Assembly (NCBI GenBank): GCA_016169945.1
Contig: JADLSH010000355.1
Coordinates: forward strand, 1,049,501 to 1,113,500
Direction of reading: 5' to 3'
Length of the DNA stretch: 64,000 bases
DNA from: Trachythela sp. YZ-2020
Taxonomy: Eukaryota > Cnidaria > Anthozoa > Malacalcyonacea > Clavulariidae
Made by a program: the position numbers and the translations under genes. Every line of letters starts with the position of its first letter. The stretch's first letter is position 1. Under the pieces are notes generated by a model. The model was not told the origin of the DNA. It worked only from the letters and a program-made list of their open reading frames with translations, and searched no databases. Shown here in pieces: positions 34,031 to 45,300 of the stretch.

Positions 34031-34100
34031 TCACCTGCTAGTGCGAGGTGAAATACTGTCTGTTCTGCTAGGAGAGTGCATTCGATCAAAGAATGGATGT
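33725..34100 (-). repeat. Three tandem, diverged copies of the CLK 3' terminal segment
   Basis: TATGGCCTGTCAC, GCTAGTGCGTGTTG and GAGAATGGATGTTCTTTCAT recur at about 33735, 33880 and 34023. The last copy is the real end of CLK exon 12 (stop 34031-34033, HPFFDRM codons around 34090). The other two are 3' duplicates without the upstream kinase sequence. Confidence 0.8.
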
Positions 34101-37100
34101 TCTAATGCTTCCGCAGCAGTGATTCTCTGCTCAGGTTTATATTCCAACATACACTCCAGTAGATCGAAGAAAGATCTGTGAGATTCATCTTTGCTTAGAG
34201 TATACTTCTAAAGTAATGTAGAAGTTGGTATTAACAACAATGAGACATAGACAATTCAAAAATAGTCTGGTTAACCCATTATTGCATTTGCGTCCAACAG
34301 TTTCCCTCAGTAAAATCATTTGATGTCAGAGTAAGCTAAGAAAATAGGGTACACGGTGTTCGTGACACAGTAGTTAGTGTTAGTGCATGTCCTCTGTTCC
34401 TCAGTGTCATTCTCTCCTGCTGCAGTGTATGCAGTTAATTTTACCACCACGTCCCACTACCTCCACATATTGATTTGGGATGCTTTTTTGAGACACCATT
34501 GACACCATTTTTTACACATTTTACAACATACATTATATGTAGCGCATCCAAGCAGGACGACGAGCGTTACAGATAGGATTGTACGATGATGTAGGCTAAG
34601 CCATTCGTGCGCTGCAGAAGATAACAAACGATACTAAATAGATTTCAAATTCAAAGATGTCCTTACTCGTAATGATTTACAATTCTCTCTCACATATTTT
34701 GCACCACTGCCTCTCTCATCCCAATCTAATCTCCCATTGTAGAAATACTTCGTTTTTCTAAAAAGTATAACACATTGATTACATGTATTTAGGTGAGTTT
34801 CACTAACACTATCTTGTCCACCGCCATTTCCTGCCCCGTAATGTTTAATTCATGTTAACATACTTTGATTTCAAACACATTGACGAAGGCAACAGTCCGA
34901 GAATTATTTCCATCATTGCAAGATGTTCCCTGTTTTCATGTGTCTGAAATAAACAAATTATGGAAATTTAAAATACACTAACTTTATTTATACTGGATAG
35001 CTCTATCAGTTCTAAACTGTTCTTCCTAGAGGTCCAGTAAGGGTCATCCCTTATTGATCCAGTGTTACTACAGGAGGAAACCTAAACTAAACTAACTTTA
35101 TTTATACTGGATAGCTCTATCAGTTCTAAACTGTTCTCCCTAGAAGTCCAGTAAGGGTCATCCCTTATTGATCCAGTGTTACTACAGGAGGAAACCTAAA
35201 CTAAACTAACTTTATTTATACTGGATAACTCTATCAGTTCTAAACTGTTCTCCCTAGAGGTCCAGTAAGGGTCATCCCTTTTTGCTCCAGTGTTACTACA
35301 GGAGAAAACCTAAACTACACAAACTATATTTATACTGGATAGCTCTGCCACTTATGCGTGCACTGTTCTCCCTCAGAGGTCAAGTAAAGCCCAAAAACGC
35401 TCAATAATATTTATACCTGAAAGAGGGTAAATCCAGTATATAACTCGAACATGATACATCCAACACTCCAAATATCACAGGGATAACTCCATCCTAGTTC
35501 TAGACAAACAAAAAGACAAGGCGTTCGATCATTGGTAGATACTATGCGCATAATGTTGCTAACTTGTTTTGTGTTGTTGAAAACACAAAGCTTATTTATT
35601 TGACAAAGCTTTGAACCCATAAGACATTCATAAAACAAAACATTTATCGCCATTCCAACCAACTGTACAAAAGAATTTACTGAAATTTTTGAGGTAATTT
35701 GGAGAAATATAAGATAATATACTTGCCTAAAACCACCTCAGGTGCACGATAATGTCGAGTTGACACAGTTCTACTGTGGTGTTCGTCTTCAAATGTAGCT
35801 GAACCAAAGTCAATAACCTTGACATCCGGTTTCCGAATAATTCTACCTTGTGTTTTCTGAAAATAATTTCAATTCATTAGGAATAATTTCTTAATGAAGA
35901 CATTTCTTATGCTTAGTTTGTTGTGCACACAAGCTATAGGTCTTGATCTCTTTGAGTCTACTGTACGAGCTGTGATTTCAATGTTTCTTCAAATTTTCTG
36001 CTGTTAAGTAAACTAACTTTATTTATACTGGATGGCTTTATCAGTTCTAAACTGTTCTTCCTAGAGGTTCAGTAAGGGTCATCTCTTATTGATCCAGTGT
36101 TACTGCAGGAGGAAACCTAAACTAAATTACCTTTATTTATACTGGATAGCTCTATCAGCTCTCAGTAAGAGTCATCTCCAGTAAGTGTCATCACTTATTG
36201 ATCCAGTGTTACTACAGGAGGAAACCTAAACTGAACTAACCTTATTTATACTGGATAGCTCTGTCAATTCTAAACTTTTCTCCCTAGAGCTCCAGTAAGA
36301 GCTATCCTGTTATTGATCCAGACTGTTACTACAGGAGGAAACCAGAGTACCTGGAAAACCTGCGGTGTTTGGTAGAATCAAACTGGAAGCACTCTTCTCA
36401 CATGCAACTGAGATGAAAGTATAATCTAACAACTACATACAATGGCAGAGGTAAACCGTTTTTCCTACCGTTTGGTCATCATAGAAGACATCATACGAGG
36501 AATCCAGAAACAGCATGTTCTCTGGCTTCAAGTCAGTGTGACATAGAGACATACTGTGAAGAACTAAATCAGGAGAATAATGCATCTTAAAACAGTTCCT
36601 TAGTATTTAAGCCTGGTTTCCATTTAGTCGTAACTGCTGTCGTAAACATATCAATGCGACCGATGTAATAGAGTGTTGATATATCTCTACAAGTCAGCAA
36701 AGACTTATTGCATACAGCACACAAAAGACGAGATAGATTCAGACTATTTCACATTGTCGAACAGGACTTGTTCATGACAGTTGTGACCAAAAAGATTAAG
36801 AAAGCAAAAGTTATCAGCTCACATTTTATCGCTCCAGTTAGTTGGTAGGAAATATGTCGCACGTGATCTAAAGGATACCCTTGATATTTGTTGTCTTTCT
36901 ATAAAAATAGAAAATCCCAGAAATTCTTAGAGACCATTTACAAATAGAAGCACAATTGGATAGTCTTTTAGTTGGTCCATCAAACTTACCATAAATTCAA
37001 AAACACTAAGACCCAATCTTTCAAATATCAGACACACATGGCCATGGTAGTCAAACCAATCAACCAACATAATACACAAGCTGAAACAGAAACCACAGTA

Positions 37101-40100
37101 GGTAAAAAATGAAATATAATTCTAAATGGAATTGTTGCAAGAACCTTTACTTAGGAAAAATCTTACCTTTTGTCTGCAGTTTTTTTCTGGCAAATTTTTT
37201 CAAGGACTTTGATTTCAATTTTTGCAGCTTCCCTAAAAGAGAGCAAGGAGTTAAATGGGTTTGGTTTAAAGCTGATCAAGCATGTTACTATGTTCACTTA
37301 AAAACTCATCTAGTTCCTTGTTTTTCAACACATTTTTTGATGCTTCAAATCACGATAATATACTTGCTTGTGCCTGATAAATTACTTAAAAATCCATGAC
37401 AATGTCAAGCCTTCCTGGGAATGGCATGCGCAGCACTTACCTTTGACATGACACAGGGCTTCTCGCAAGAAAGTGCGATTGATATTGATGCTCGATAAGG
37501 CCCTAACGCAAAACAACAAAACTATAATATTTTTTATCTTTCAGCGCAAATTGCCAGAATTTAGACATCTTCTAAGCTCTTTTTTTTTTTTTGTTTTTTT
37601 GCTGTCACATTCTCGTGTATATCATATTTTAACATTCTATAACCAGATTTTTTAGTCTAGTCGCTATTTTACCATTATTAAAAAAAAAAGCTAAAAGCCT
37701 TCTTGGCCTGCTGACCAATGGAAAATTGATCACACTTCACACTCCACTGATAGCCTAAGGAGTGAATGGCTAGTGAACTACCATATTCCCTCTTACATAT
37801 TCTTCCTGAGTGCAGGATCAATCCTGAATCTGTTACCTGTATCTATCAACATTTTTTATTACTTTTACAGCAACTGTTTGCCTAGTGGTACTAAACCAAT
37901 GAAAAAGAATTGGCATTAGACATGGTAAAATAACAAATTAGGGCGTATTAAGGTGCATTTTGGCTTAATGGGTTACTATTTTATAATTATTGCACAAAAC
38001 ATCTCCTAAATTTACCTACCTGTCGTAACACTCCAAACACTTGGCAAATGTGCCTTCACCTAACATACTAAGAATCTCATCTAAATAATAGAAAACATTT
38101 GAAGTGAAAATCATGCCAAAAATGAAATGAAATTGCCTTCTGAAAACTGAAAGTAATCCAGGAATTTGGAAGCAAACATAGATGTGCAGAAGACATGCAA
38201 TAGATGACGACGTTGTCCAGTTCCAATACACATAAAAAATTGTAGATAACCAAAATGACAAGGCACTGGGAAGTGTCTGTACTCTGTTCAATAGGAGATA
38301 CTCAGAAGGATATTTAGGTTTGTGTAGACACCATTCAGTTTCAACGGAGCTGGTAATAGGTCCAAAAGCAGTAGTTTTTAAAACAAAGGTTTTTATCTTT
38401 ATTGAATAGGCAGGTTAATGAAATAAGTAAAAAGAAGCTGTGGATATCTGAATTCCATGTGGGCCTTCTATATGTTTTGTGCAAAGCAATGTGGAAGATT
38501 ATTGTCGGCTTTTTACACACAATCATGTGAAAGTAACTTTTGATTGAGAGTGAACATGCAAGAATTTTTTCATTGATTTGTATAAAGATAATCACTGTAA
38601 ATAATTTTCATTACAAATTATGTGAAAAATGTACAGATTATATGGACTATATTTGCATGCTAATGGCAAGCTGTCATGAATTAGATGGAAAAGCATCTTA
38701 CAATGATTATATGGACTATATTTGCATGCTAATATGTGAGCTTTCCCTAATTGAATGATAAGCATCTTACATCAGTATTGCATCTTGTATTATTCATTGG
38801 TACTGTCAGAAAAATGTTGTCAAGTATATTTTCAAAAGCACCATTTACAGATTCATTGTAGGTAATTTCGAAGTCAAACACACATCAAATAACCACAAAA
38901 TGCTGTGTTCGGTTTTCAAAGGATCTCAGATCTCAAGCTATGTTTGAGTAAGTGGTTTGCCCAGATCGCTCAGTATTAGGCATAACAATGATATAACTAT
39001 TCGCAATAGTGGCATAAAAACTTTGATATTTTGAGCAAAAGGCCTTCGCTAACCTCCTGCATGATAAAGGGCCTTAGCTCAAAATATCAAAGTGTTTTTC
39101 AAGTAGCTCAGACACTTGTAAACCATCACAGCTTATTGTAAGTTTAGTCATTGCCATCAGTTATCTGATCATTATTACACCCAAACTAAACGCAAGCAAC
39201 AACCAACTCAAAACTATCTAAAGTTACCGCACAGCAAAGAGTAATGAAAGAACTTAATACATCTTGAATGCAACCAATCGCCAAGTTTGTACTTTAGGTG
39301 ACCATCTTTATCGTCTTGGACCGTTTGGCTTGCTCCTTCCCTCTTGTCCTTCTCATCATTCCTTCCTCTCTGCCTTTCCTTCTGTTGTTTTCAACGGTTT
39401 TGTGCAAACGGCCAACAATTCCGCAGCAATTATATGATATTCATCGAAATTCATTCACGTCCATTTGATCGAAACAATTTCGCAGTTGCGTTAACAGGTC
39501 ATTCAATTCAGCATTTCATTGACAATTTCAGATATAGAAAGATAGCAAATACACACAGCAGAGCATGTGAGATTTGGTTCTCAAGTTACGACATACTTTT
39601 CAAGTATGTCATATTATGTCATATTATAGTATGTCATATTTTGCATATATTTTAATGGATTAAAGTGCGAATCACACTGCAAGCCCATATTTTAATAATC
39701 ACATATAATAATGTATATTATGCCATTAATAAAGGACCTATTCTTCAAACATGTACATTTAACAAGTTCAATATCTGGTCAATTGAGCTAAAGTTATCAG
39801 AACTATTTTATTACAATGCACCTACCTTTGACCCTAAAATAGTCAATTAACCTGATACCGAACTTATGAAATGTACGTAATGTAATTTTAATCATGTTTC
39901 AACTACCGTAATTTTCTGAAAAACTATTAAATTTTACAGGTTTCTGTTTTAGACGGATGTTATCAAAACGCCATTCCAGCAAATATTGAGCCTACATACT
40001 ATTCCGCTGACCGTTTTACAAGATAACATTGATTTAAACCAGAAATTTCCCAAATCGTATAATAAAGCACAACATTTGCTTAAAATTTGATTTCATAGTA

Positions 40101-40518
40101 ATTTTTAAAGCTATAAGATACCAATGCATTTTGTTCGTTTTAAAGCCGACTTTCTTAAATATTTGGCGGTCGAAAAAACGCTACAAGAGGCCAGACTTAA
40201 GGCGGAAATCTGGAAATATTTCAAATATTTGCCGCAACAGAACAATTTACTTACAGAATTTGATTCATTAATAGGGCTATCCCTTCTTCTCTTTCGTCTT
40301 CGTTCACTCCTACTTCTGCTCCTTGGCCTTCTTCGTCGACTTCTAGTGCTGCTTTTACTGTCTTCGTAACGCCGGCTTCGATAAGTACTGCGACTCGAAG
40401 GCGAAGCATAGGGTGAACTACGACGTGTTTTTCTTCGATATAAACTCGTAACACCGCTCTCTTCTGAGCTACATTCGCGTCCCCTTCTCGAACGACGCAT
40501 GTTTTCTTCAAATTTCAT
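34031..40518 (-). CDS. CLK: CLK/LAMMER family kinase; ATP-lysine exon not found
   Basis: Exons: 40255-40518 (ATG), 39261-39381, 38020-38080, 37167-37232, 36990-37080, 36823-36898, 36469-36563, 35727-35856, 35417-35499, 34864-34943, 34667-34757, 34031-34207 (stop). The sum is 1335 nt, 444 residues. The N-terminus is an RS domain ([17 protein letters not shown]). The kinase core shows [33 protein letters not shown], the catalytic loop [47 protein letters not shown] and HPFFDRM. CLKs are known to phosphorylate SR splicing factors in the nucleus. Two oddities are seen. The VALKIIKN segment between CYDR and EAAKIEI is absent. The LAMMER signature reads [11 protein letters not shown] instead of EHLAMMERILG. 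The intron after 35727-35856 has a GC donor (GCAAGT). The promoter is shared with MRPL53. Confidence 0.9.
34978..35385 (-). repeat. SINE-tail satellite, about four units, CLK intron 9
   Basis: Units at 34984, 35099, 35215 and 35330 start TTTATTTATACTGGATARCT. The array lies between the exons at 34864-34943 and 35417-35499. Confidence 0.88.
36008..36465 (-). repeat. SINE-tail units followed by SINE body, CLK intron 7
   Basis: Three tail units (36010-36345) precede GAGTACCTGGAAAACCTGCG, GGTGTTTGGTAGAATCAAAC and CTCACATGCAACTGAGATG. The last piece abuts the donor of the exon at 36469-36563. Confidence 0.82.
37385..37775. mobile_element. Dispersed repeat in CLK intron 3 (copy 1)
   Basis: GCCTTCCTGGGAATGGCA, GGGCTTCTCGCAAGAAAGTG, ACAACAAAACTATAATATTT, ACATTCTATAACCAGATTTT and GGCCTGCTGACCAATGGAAA recur in the same order at 62660-63030. 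It lies exactly between the two CLK exons that flank the missing lysine-exon position. Confidence 0.75.
39020..39105. mobile_element. Small hairpin MITE
   Basis: AAACTTTGATATTTTGAGC pairs with GCTCAAAATATCAAAGTGTT across a ~45-bp loop, in CLK intron 2. Confidence 0.65.
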
Positions 40519-40792
40519 TAAAAAGTTGGAGGCTTTTTGTCGTTTTTAAGGGTAAAAATTCCACTCGAAATAACACGTTCTTTCAACAATGGTCGACTCA
40601 AAAGTCGAATATTTGAATATTTCTGTGATGCAAAGTTTCTTTTTGGCGTCAAAAATTTTCTACAACACTCATTTTCATTGGTTGAGAAAACAATTCCTTT
40701 GTTCTTCCTCCAATCACAAGCAGGGTAATACATCATTGGTTTGTTGCTAAATGTTAATATATTCGAGAAGAAATTTTGAATTTCAAAACAAT
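40519..40792. promoter_or_regulatory. Bidirectional promoter of CLK and MRPL53
   Basis: Only 274 bp separate the CLK start codon (minus strand) from the MRPL53 start codon (plus strand). No repeat is inserted. A short inverted motif GTCGACTCAAAAGTCGAA occurs near 40591. No TATA box is obvious. Confidence 0.65.
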
Positions 40793-41323
40793 ATGGCCGC
40801 CACTAAGGGGTTGAATTTAAGACTTATTTCGAAAATTAAAGTCGTTTTTAATCCATTTCAATGGGAAACAGCCTCTGCAAGGTGCGAGTTTACCCACAAA
40901 CAACGCTTACTTATTTTTGCGTCTTTTAAAATGCATTAGCGAACCTTAATCCTTATTTTTTCCAAAGAAAATATATATGCAAATACTTATGTTTTCTGAA
41001 TTTTGCCAGGGAGTTTTTGCGGATATTAGACACGCAAACGGTCAGGGATTCCAATCCGAAATGCAAAATCCACTCGGAGGTTAGCAACAGAAACAATGAT
41101 CCTAAAATTGAAGTCCTCTTTGGTAGGTACTTGAATATGCAATTATCTTTCTTCTGTGGCTGTGTTAAGCCCAGTCTCGATCTCACGAGCAATTCTAATA
41201 TTATTCATAACATCCTTTTCAGCTGACAAAGAAAGTATGGTGTTGGACACTGGAAGTATGAAAGTTGCAGATATTTTATCACAATTCAATAAAAAATGCA
41301 TAGAGAAAGAAAGTAGAAGCTGA
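40793..41323 (+). CDS. MRPL53: Mitochondrial large-subunit ribosomal protein mL53, complete
   Basis: Three exons: 40793-40881 (ATG), 41010-41122, 41223-41323 (stop TGA). The sum is 303 nt, 100 residues; human MRPL53 is about 112. The product reads MAATKGLNLRLISKIKVVFN, PFQWETASAREFLRIL, then CKIHSEVSNRNNDPKIEVLF and ADKESMVLDTGSMKVADIL. The order is that of mL53: a basic start, a PF near residue 23, R-x-FL, an IEVLF strand, and a short helix. mL53 is a metazoan-specific part of the mitochondrial 39S ribosomal subunit. Phases match at both introns. The basic N-terminus may serve as the import signal. Introns are only 100-128 bp, which suits a small housekeeping gene. EFHC1 converges on it from the right. 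Confidence 0.88.
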
Positions 41324-42333
41324 AATGTTGACTGACATTCCGTTTTCTGGATTCAACAAAATTTCATACGTCGTCATACCATAGTTTAATCCTAAGAAAT
41401 TACATCCTGAGAATTCAGGAGGAGTAAACACCTTTCCAGGTCTGCTTGTAATTGCTAATTACATCACTCATCAGCGATTAAAATTTGACCAAATCAAACA
41501 ACACAATAGCGCGTTTTAGTTTGCACTGAGTAAAATTAATTAATTTATTTAATATTTACAATATTGTACCATACCAGATTCAAAATTAAAATACTCATGC
41601 ATTAACAACGTTTACATGTATTTCTAGTAAACAGCGTATAGTGTGGTGTGTAAAAAATATAATTAAGACTTTAAAAGCTGCTCTGGTAGTTTTCGTTACG
41701 TTGGCAAAGCATGATCTACGGTTAAAATATTACTCCGCAAATAGTTAACTTCCATAATTCTTGTTAAATGTTATTGTACTGTACATCTTTTAAAACCTGA
41801 AAATAAAACAAATGCATTGTTTTAACCCCTTGTTTACCAAGGGCATTCGTTCCTAATATAGACTAAAATCGCCTGGGGTTAGCCAGAGTAAAGCACTTGG
41901 GGCAAAAATGGTTATTGGCTGAATAGCAAAAATGGTTATTGGCTGAATAGCTAACGAATTGTTTTGTTTGTTTTGTGAACTGAGTTTCTTCTTTAGATTT
42001 TACCTCAAACCAGACTAAACTTGCTTTATTTATACTGGATATCTCTATCAGTTCTAAACTGTTCTTCCTAGAGGTCCAGTAAGGACAATCTCTTATTGCT
42101 TCAGCGTTACTACAAGAGGTTACCTAAACTAAGCTAACACTCTTTTTCCTGGATAGCTCTATCATTTCTAAAGTTTAGCAAACTGTTCTTCCTAGAGATC
42201 CAATAAAAGTCATCTCTTATGGATCCAGTGTTACTACAGGAGGAAACTGGAATATTACCACTGCAGGAATCGAACTTTGGTGACAGGATTGTATTCAAAG
42301 TTTCCCTGCTCGCAGGCTAGATCGAAGCATTAC
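41324..42333. other. Region between MRPL53 and the last EFHC1 exon found
   Basis: No convincing exon on either strand. Positions 42005-42290 hold two SINE-tail units and a body fragment. 41826-41900 is a piece of the TAAAATCGYCTGG MITE family. The EFHC1 C-terminal exon(s) would be expected here, and none was recognised. Confidence 0.5.
42005..42290 (-). mobile_element. SINE with two tail units near the EFHC1 3' end
   Basis: TTTATTTATACTGGATATCT and CCTGGATAGCTCTATCATTT units end in GTGTTACTACAGGAGGAAAC. GCAGGAATCGAACTTTGGTG (B-box complement) follows near 42263. Confidence 0.75.
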
Positions 42334-45300
42334 CTTCTCTGATATTCCGTCTTAATTCCTTCCGGTTTCCTTCCACTTTCACCGCTTAAACTTCCTTGCC
42401 CCAAACTTCCCATTGATCTCCCAACTTTTTGCCGAATCGAATCAATAGTTTCTTTAGGAAATTTATCTGCATTACTTTCCAAATACTTCAGAACGTATTC
42501 ATCCGCATCGGTGATTATAAACCTGTGTTTAAATATATGAACTCTGGCACCAATACAGAAATCTCCGGGGGTATAAAATTCCGGATTGTCGGTAGGAGTA
42601 CCGGGTTTCTGCACTCTAGTACGCTGTAGGAATTTGCCACACAGCATACCGGCGTTTCGTACCGGGGGTTCGTAGATGGTCATCATATCATCCGCAAGAC
42701 GATAGCATATGATGAACTTGCGATCCTTATCCTCGGGTCGTACCGATTCCTGCAAAGGAAATAGTTTAAACTAGGAGTTACTATCGCAAGGAAAGTGCTG
42801 CCTCAAACAGGGATGTTCCAAGGGGGCTACTCGAGATTTTTAATATATTAAAAATGATTATTTTATTTTTATCAAGTACATAAAGAAGAAGAATATTGCA
42901 GGTTGAGCAAAAACCTCCCTTCATGTGATGAAAGCGCAGAAACAAATTGCACAAGACATCTGGACAGACAAACCGACACCGGCGAGATCCGCACAGATAT
43001 AATCGGGTAAAGTAAAGACACGAGTAAACTCTGGAGAAAGGCAAGCAGTGTCAAGAATAGTGCAATTATACTAGAAAACTCTTTCAGTTCTAAACTGTTC
43101 TCTCTAGAGGTCCAGTAAGGATCATCTCTTATTGATCCAGTGTTACTACAGGAGGAAACCTAAACTAAACTAACTTTATTTATACTGGATAGCTCTATCA
43201 GTTCTAAACTGTTCTTCCTAGAGGTCCAGTAAGGATCATCTCTTATTGATCCAGTGTTACTACAGGAGGAAACCTAAACTAAACTAACTTTATTTATACT
43301 GGATAGCTCTATCAGTTCTAAACTGTTCTTCCTAGAGGTCCAGTAAGGATCATCTCTTATTGATCCAGTGTTACTACAGGAGGAAACCTAAACTAAACTA
43401 ACTTTATTTATACTGGATAGCTCTATCAGTTCTAAACTGTTCTCCATAGAGGTCCAGTAAGGATCATCTCTTATTGATCCAGTGTTACTACAGGAGGAAA
43501 CCTAAACTAAACTAACTTTATTTATACTGGATAGCTCTATCAGTTCTAAACTGTTCTCTCTAGAGGTCCAGTAAGGATCATCCTTATTGATCCAGTGTTA
43601 CTACAGGAGGAAACCTAAACTAAACTAACTTTATTTATACTGGATAGCTCTATCAGTTCTAAACTGTTCTCTCTAGAGGTCCAGTAAGGATCATCCTTAT
43701 TGATCCAGTGTTACTACAGGAGGAAACCTAAACTAAACTAACTTTATTTATACTGGATAGCTCAATCAGTTCTAAACTGTTCTCCATAGAGGTCCAGTAA
43801 GGATCATCCTTATTGATCCAGTGTTACTACAGGAGGAAACCTAAACTAAACTAACTTTATTTATACTGGATAGCTCTATCAGTTCTAAACTGTTCTTCCT
43901 AGAGGTCCAGTAAGGATCATCTCTTATTGATCCAGTGTTACTACAGGAGGAAACCTAAACTAAACTAACTTTATTTATACTGGATAGCTCTATCAGTTCT
44001 AAACTGTTCTCCCTAGAGGTCCAGTAAGGATCATCTCTTATTGATCCAGTGTTACTACAGGAGGAAACCTAAACTAAACTAACTTTATTTATACTGGATA
44101 GCTCTATCAGTTCTAAACTGTTCTCCCTAGAGGTCCAGTAAGGATCATCCCTTGTTGATCTGGACAGTGTTACTACAGGAGGAAACCTAAACTAAACTAA
44201 CTTTATTTATACTGGATAGCTCTATCAGTTCTCTAAACTGTTCTTCCTAGAGGTCCAGTAAGGATCATCTCTTATTGATCCAGTGTTACTACAGGAGGAA
44301 ACCTAAACTAAACTAACTTTATTTATACTGGATAGCTCTATCAGTTCTAAACTGTTCTCCCTAGAGGTCCAGTAAGGATCATCTCTTATTGGTACAGTCT
44401 TACTACGAGAGAAGACCTAAACTAACTCTATTTATACTGGATAGCTCTATCAGTTCTAAACTGTTCTCCTTAGAGGTCAATAAGAATAGTCCCTTGTTGA
44501 TCTAGTGTTACCACAGGAGGAAACCTAAACTAAACTAACTTTATTTATACTGGATAGCTCTATCAGTTCTAAACTATTCTTCCTAGAGGTCCAGTAAGGG
44601 TCATCTCTTATTGATCCAGTGTTACTACAGGAGAAAACCTAAACTAAACTAACTTTATTTATACTGGATAGTTCTATCAGTTCTAAACTGTTCTCTCTAG
44701 AGGTCCAGTAAGGGTCATCCGGCCTTATTGATCCAGTGTTATTCCAGGAGGAAACTGGAGAACCTGCGATGTTTGGTAGAGACAAACTGGAAGCACTCTT
44801 ATCACTGAGGTGAAATAATCAGAGTTAAATATTGCATGAATCAAACTCCAGTCGCACTAACCTGACTGGGCTAGTAGTTGTTTCAGGCCTGTATAGTAGG
44901 CTTTAATTTAAAAGGTTTTACCATTTGCTCAGGCACTGTAAACACAGGCACATGCCGACTTACCATGACGGCAGAGTATCGTAAAACTTTGTGGTCATTT
45001 TCCAACATTCTGATGAAATCTTTCTTCGGAGGTTGTGGAATCAAAGACAGACACGATTGCAGTGTATCTTCCAAAGATCCGAACCCGTTGTAAGGAGGAA
45101 TCACCTACATTAAGATTAACATTAAATTCAACATTAAGACCAGCGATAAATGGTGAAGGGATTAATTATCCTCGCAGCTGAGTGCAAAAAACCGCCAGCT
45201 ACGCAGGCTACGAGGGACACAGCTCAGACGTGATCGAGTCGAAGGCTTTATACTAGGACGCCTCTGGCTGTCATCAAAGGACCAATAACTGATCACAAAA

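Noticed and set aside
37425..37500. A good-looking donor (CAAAG|GTAAGT, minus strand) in CLK intron 3
   Set aside because: The upstream sequence does not resemble kinase subdomain II, and the segment belongs to the dispersed repeat.
37490..37570. Minus-strand peptide FALKDKKYY as a candidate for the missing CLK lysine exon
   Set aside because: It lies in a dispersed repeat whose second copy (62770-62830) has a stop at the same place. It has no valid donor and poor similarity to VALKIIKN.
40124..40369. 81-codon forward frame overlapping CLK exon 1
   Set aside because: Antisense shadow of the Arg/Ser-rich exon (Leu-rich reading) with no splice structure.
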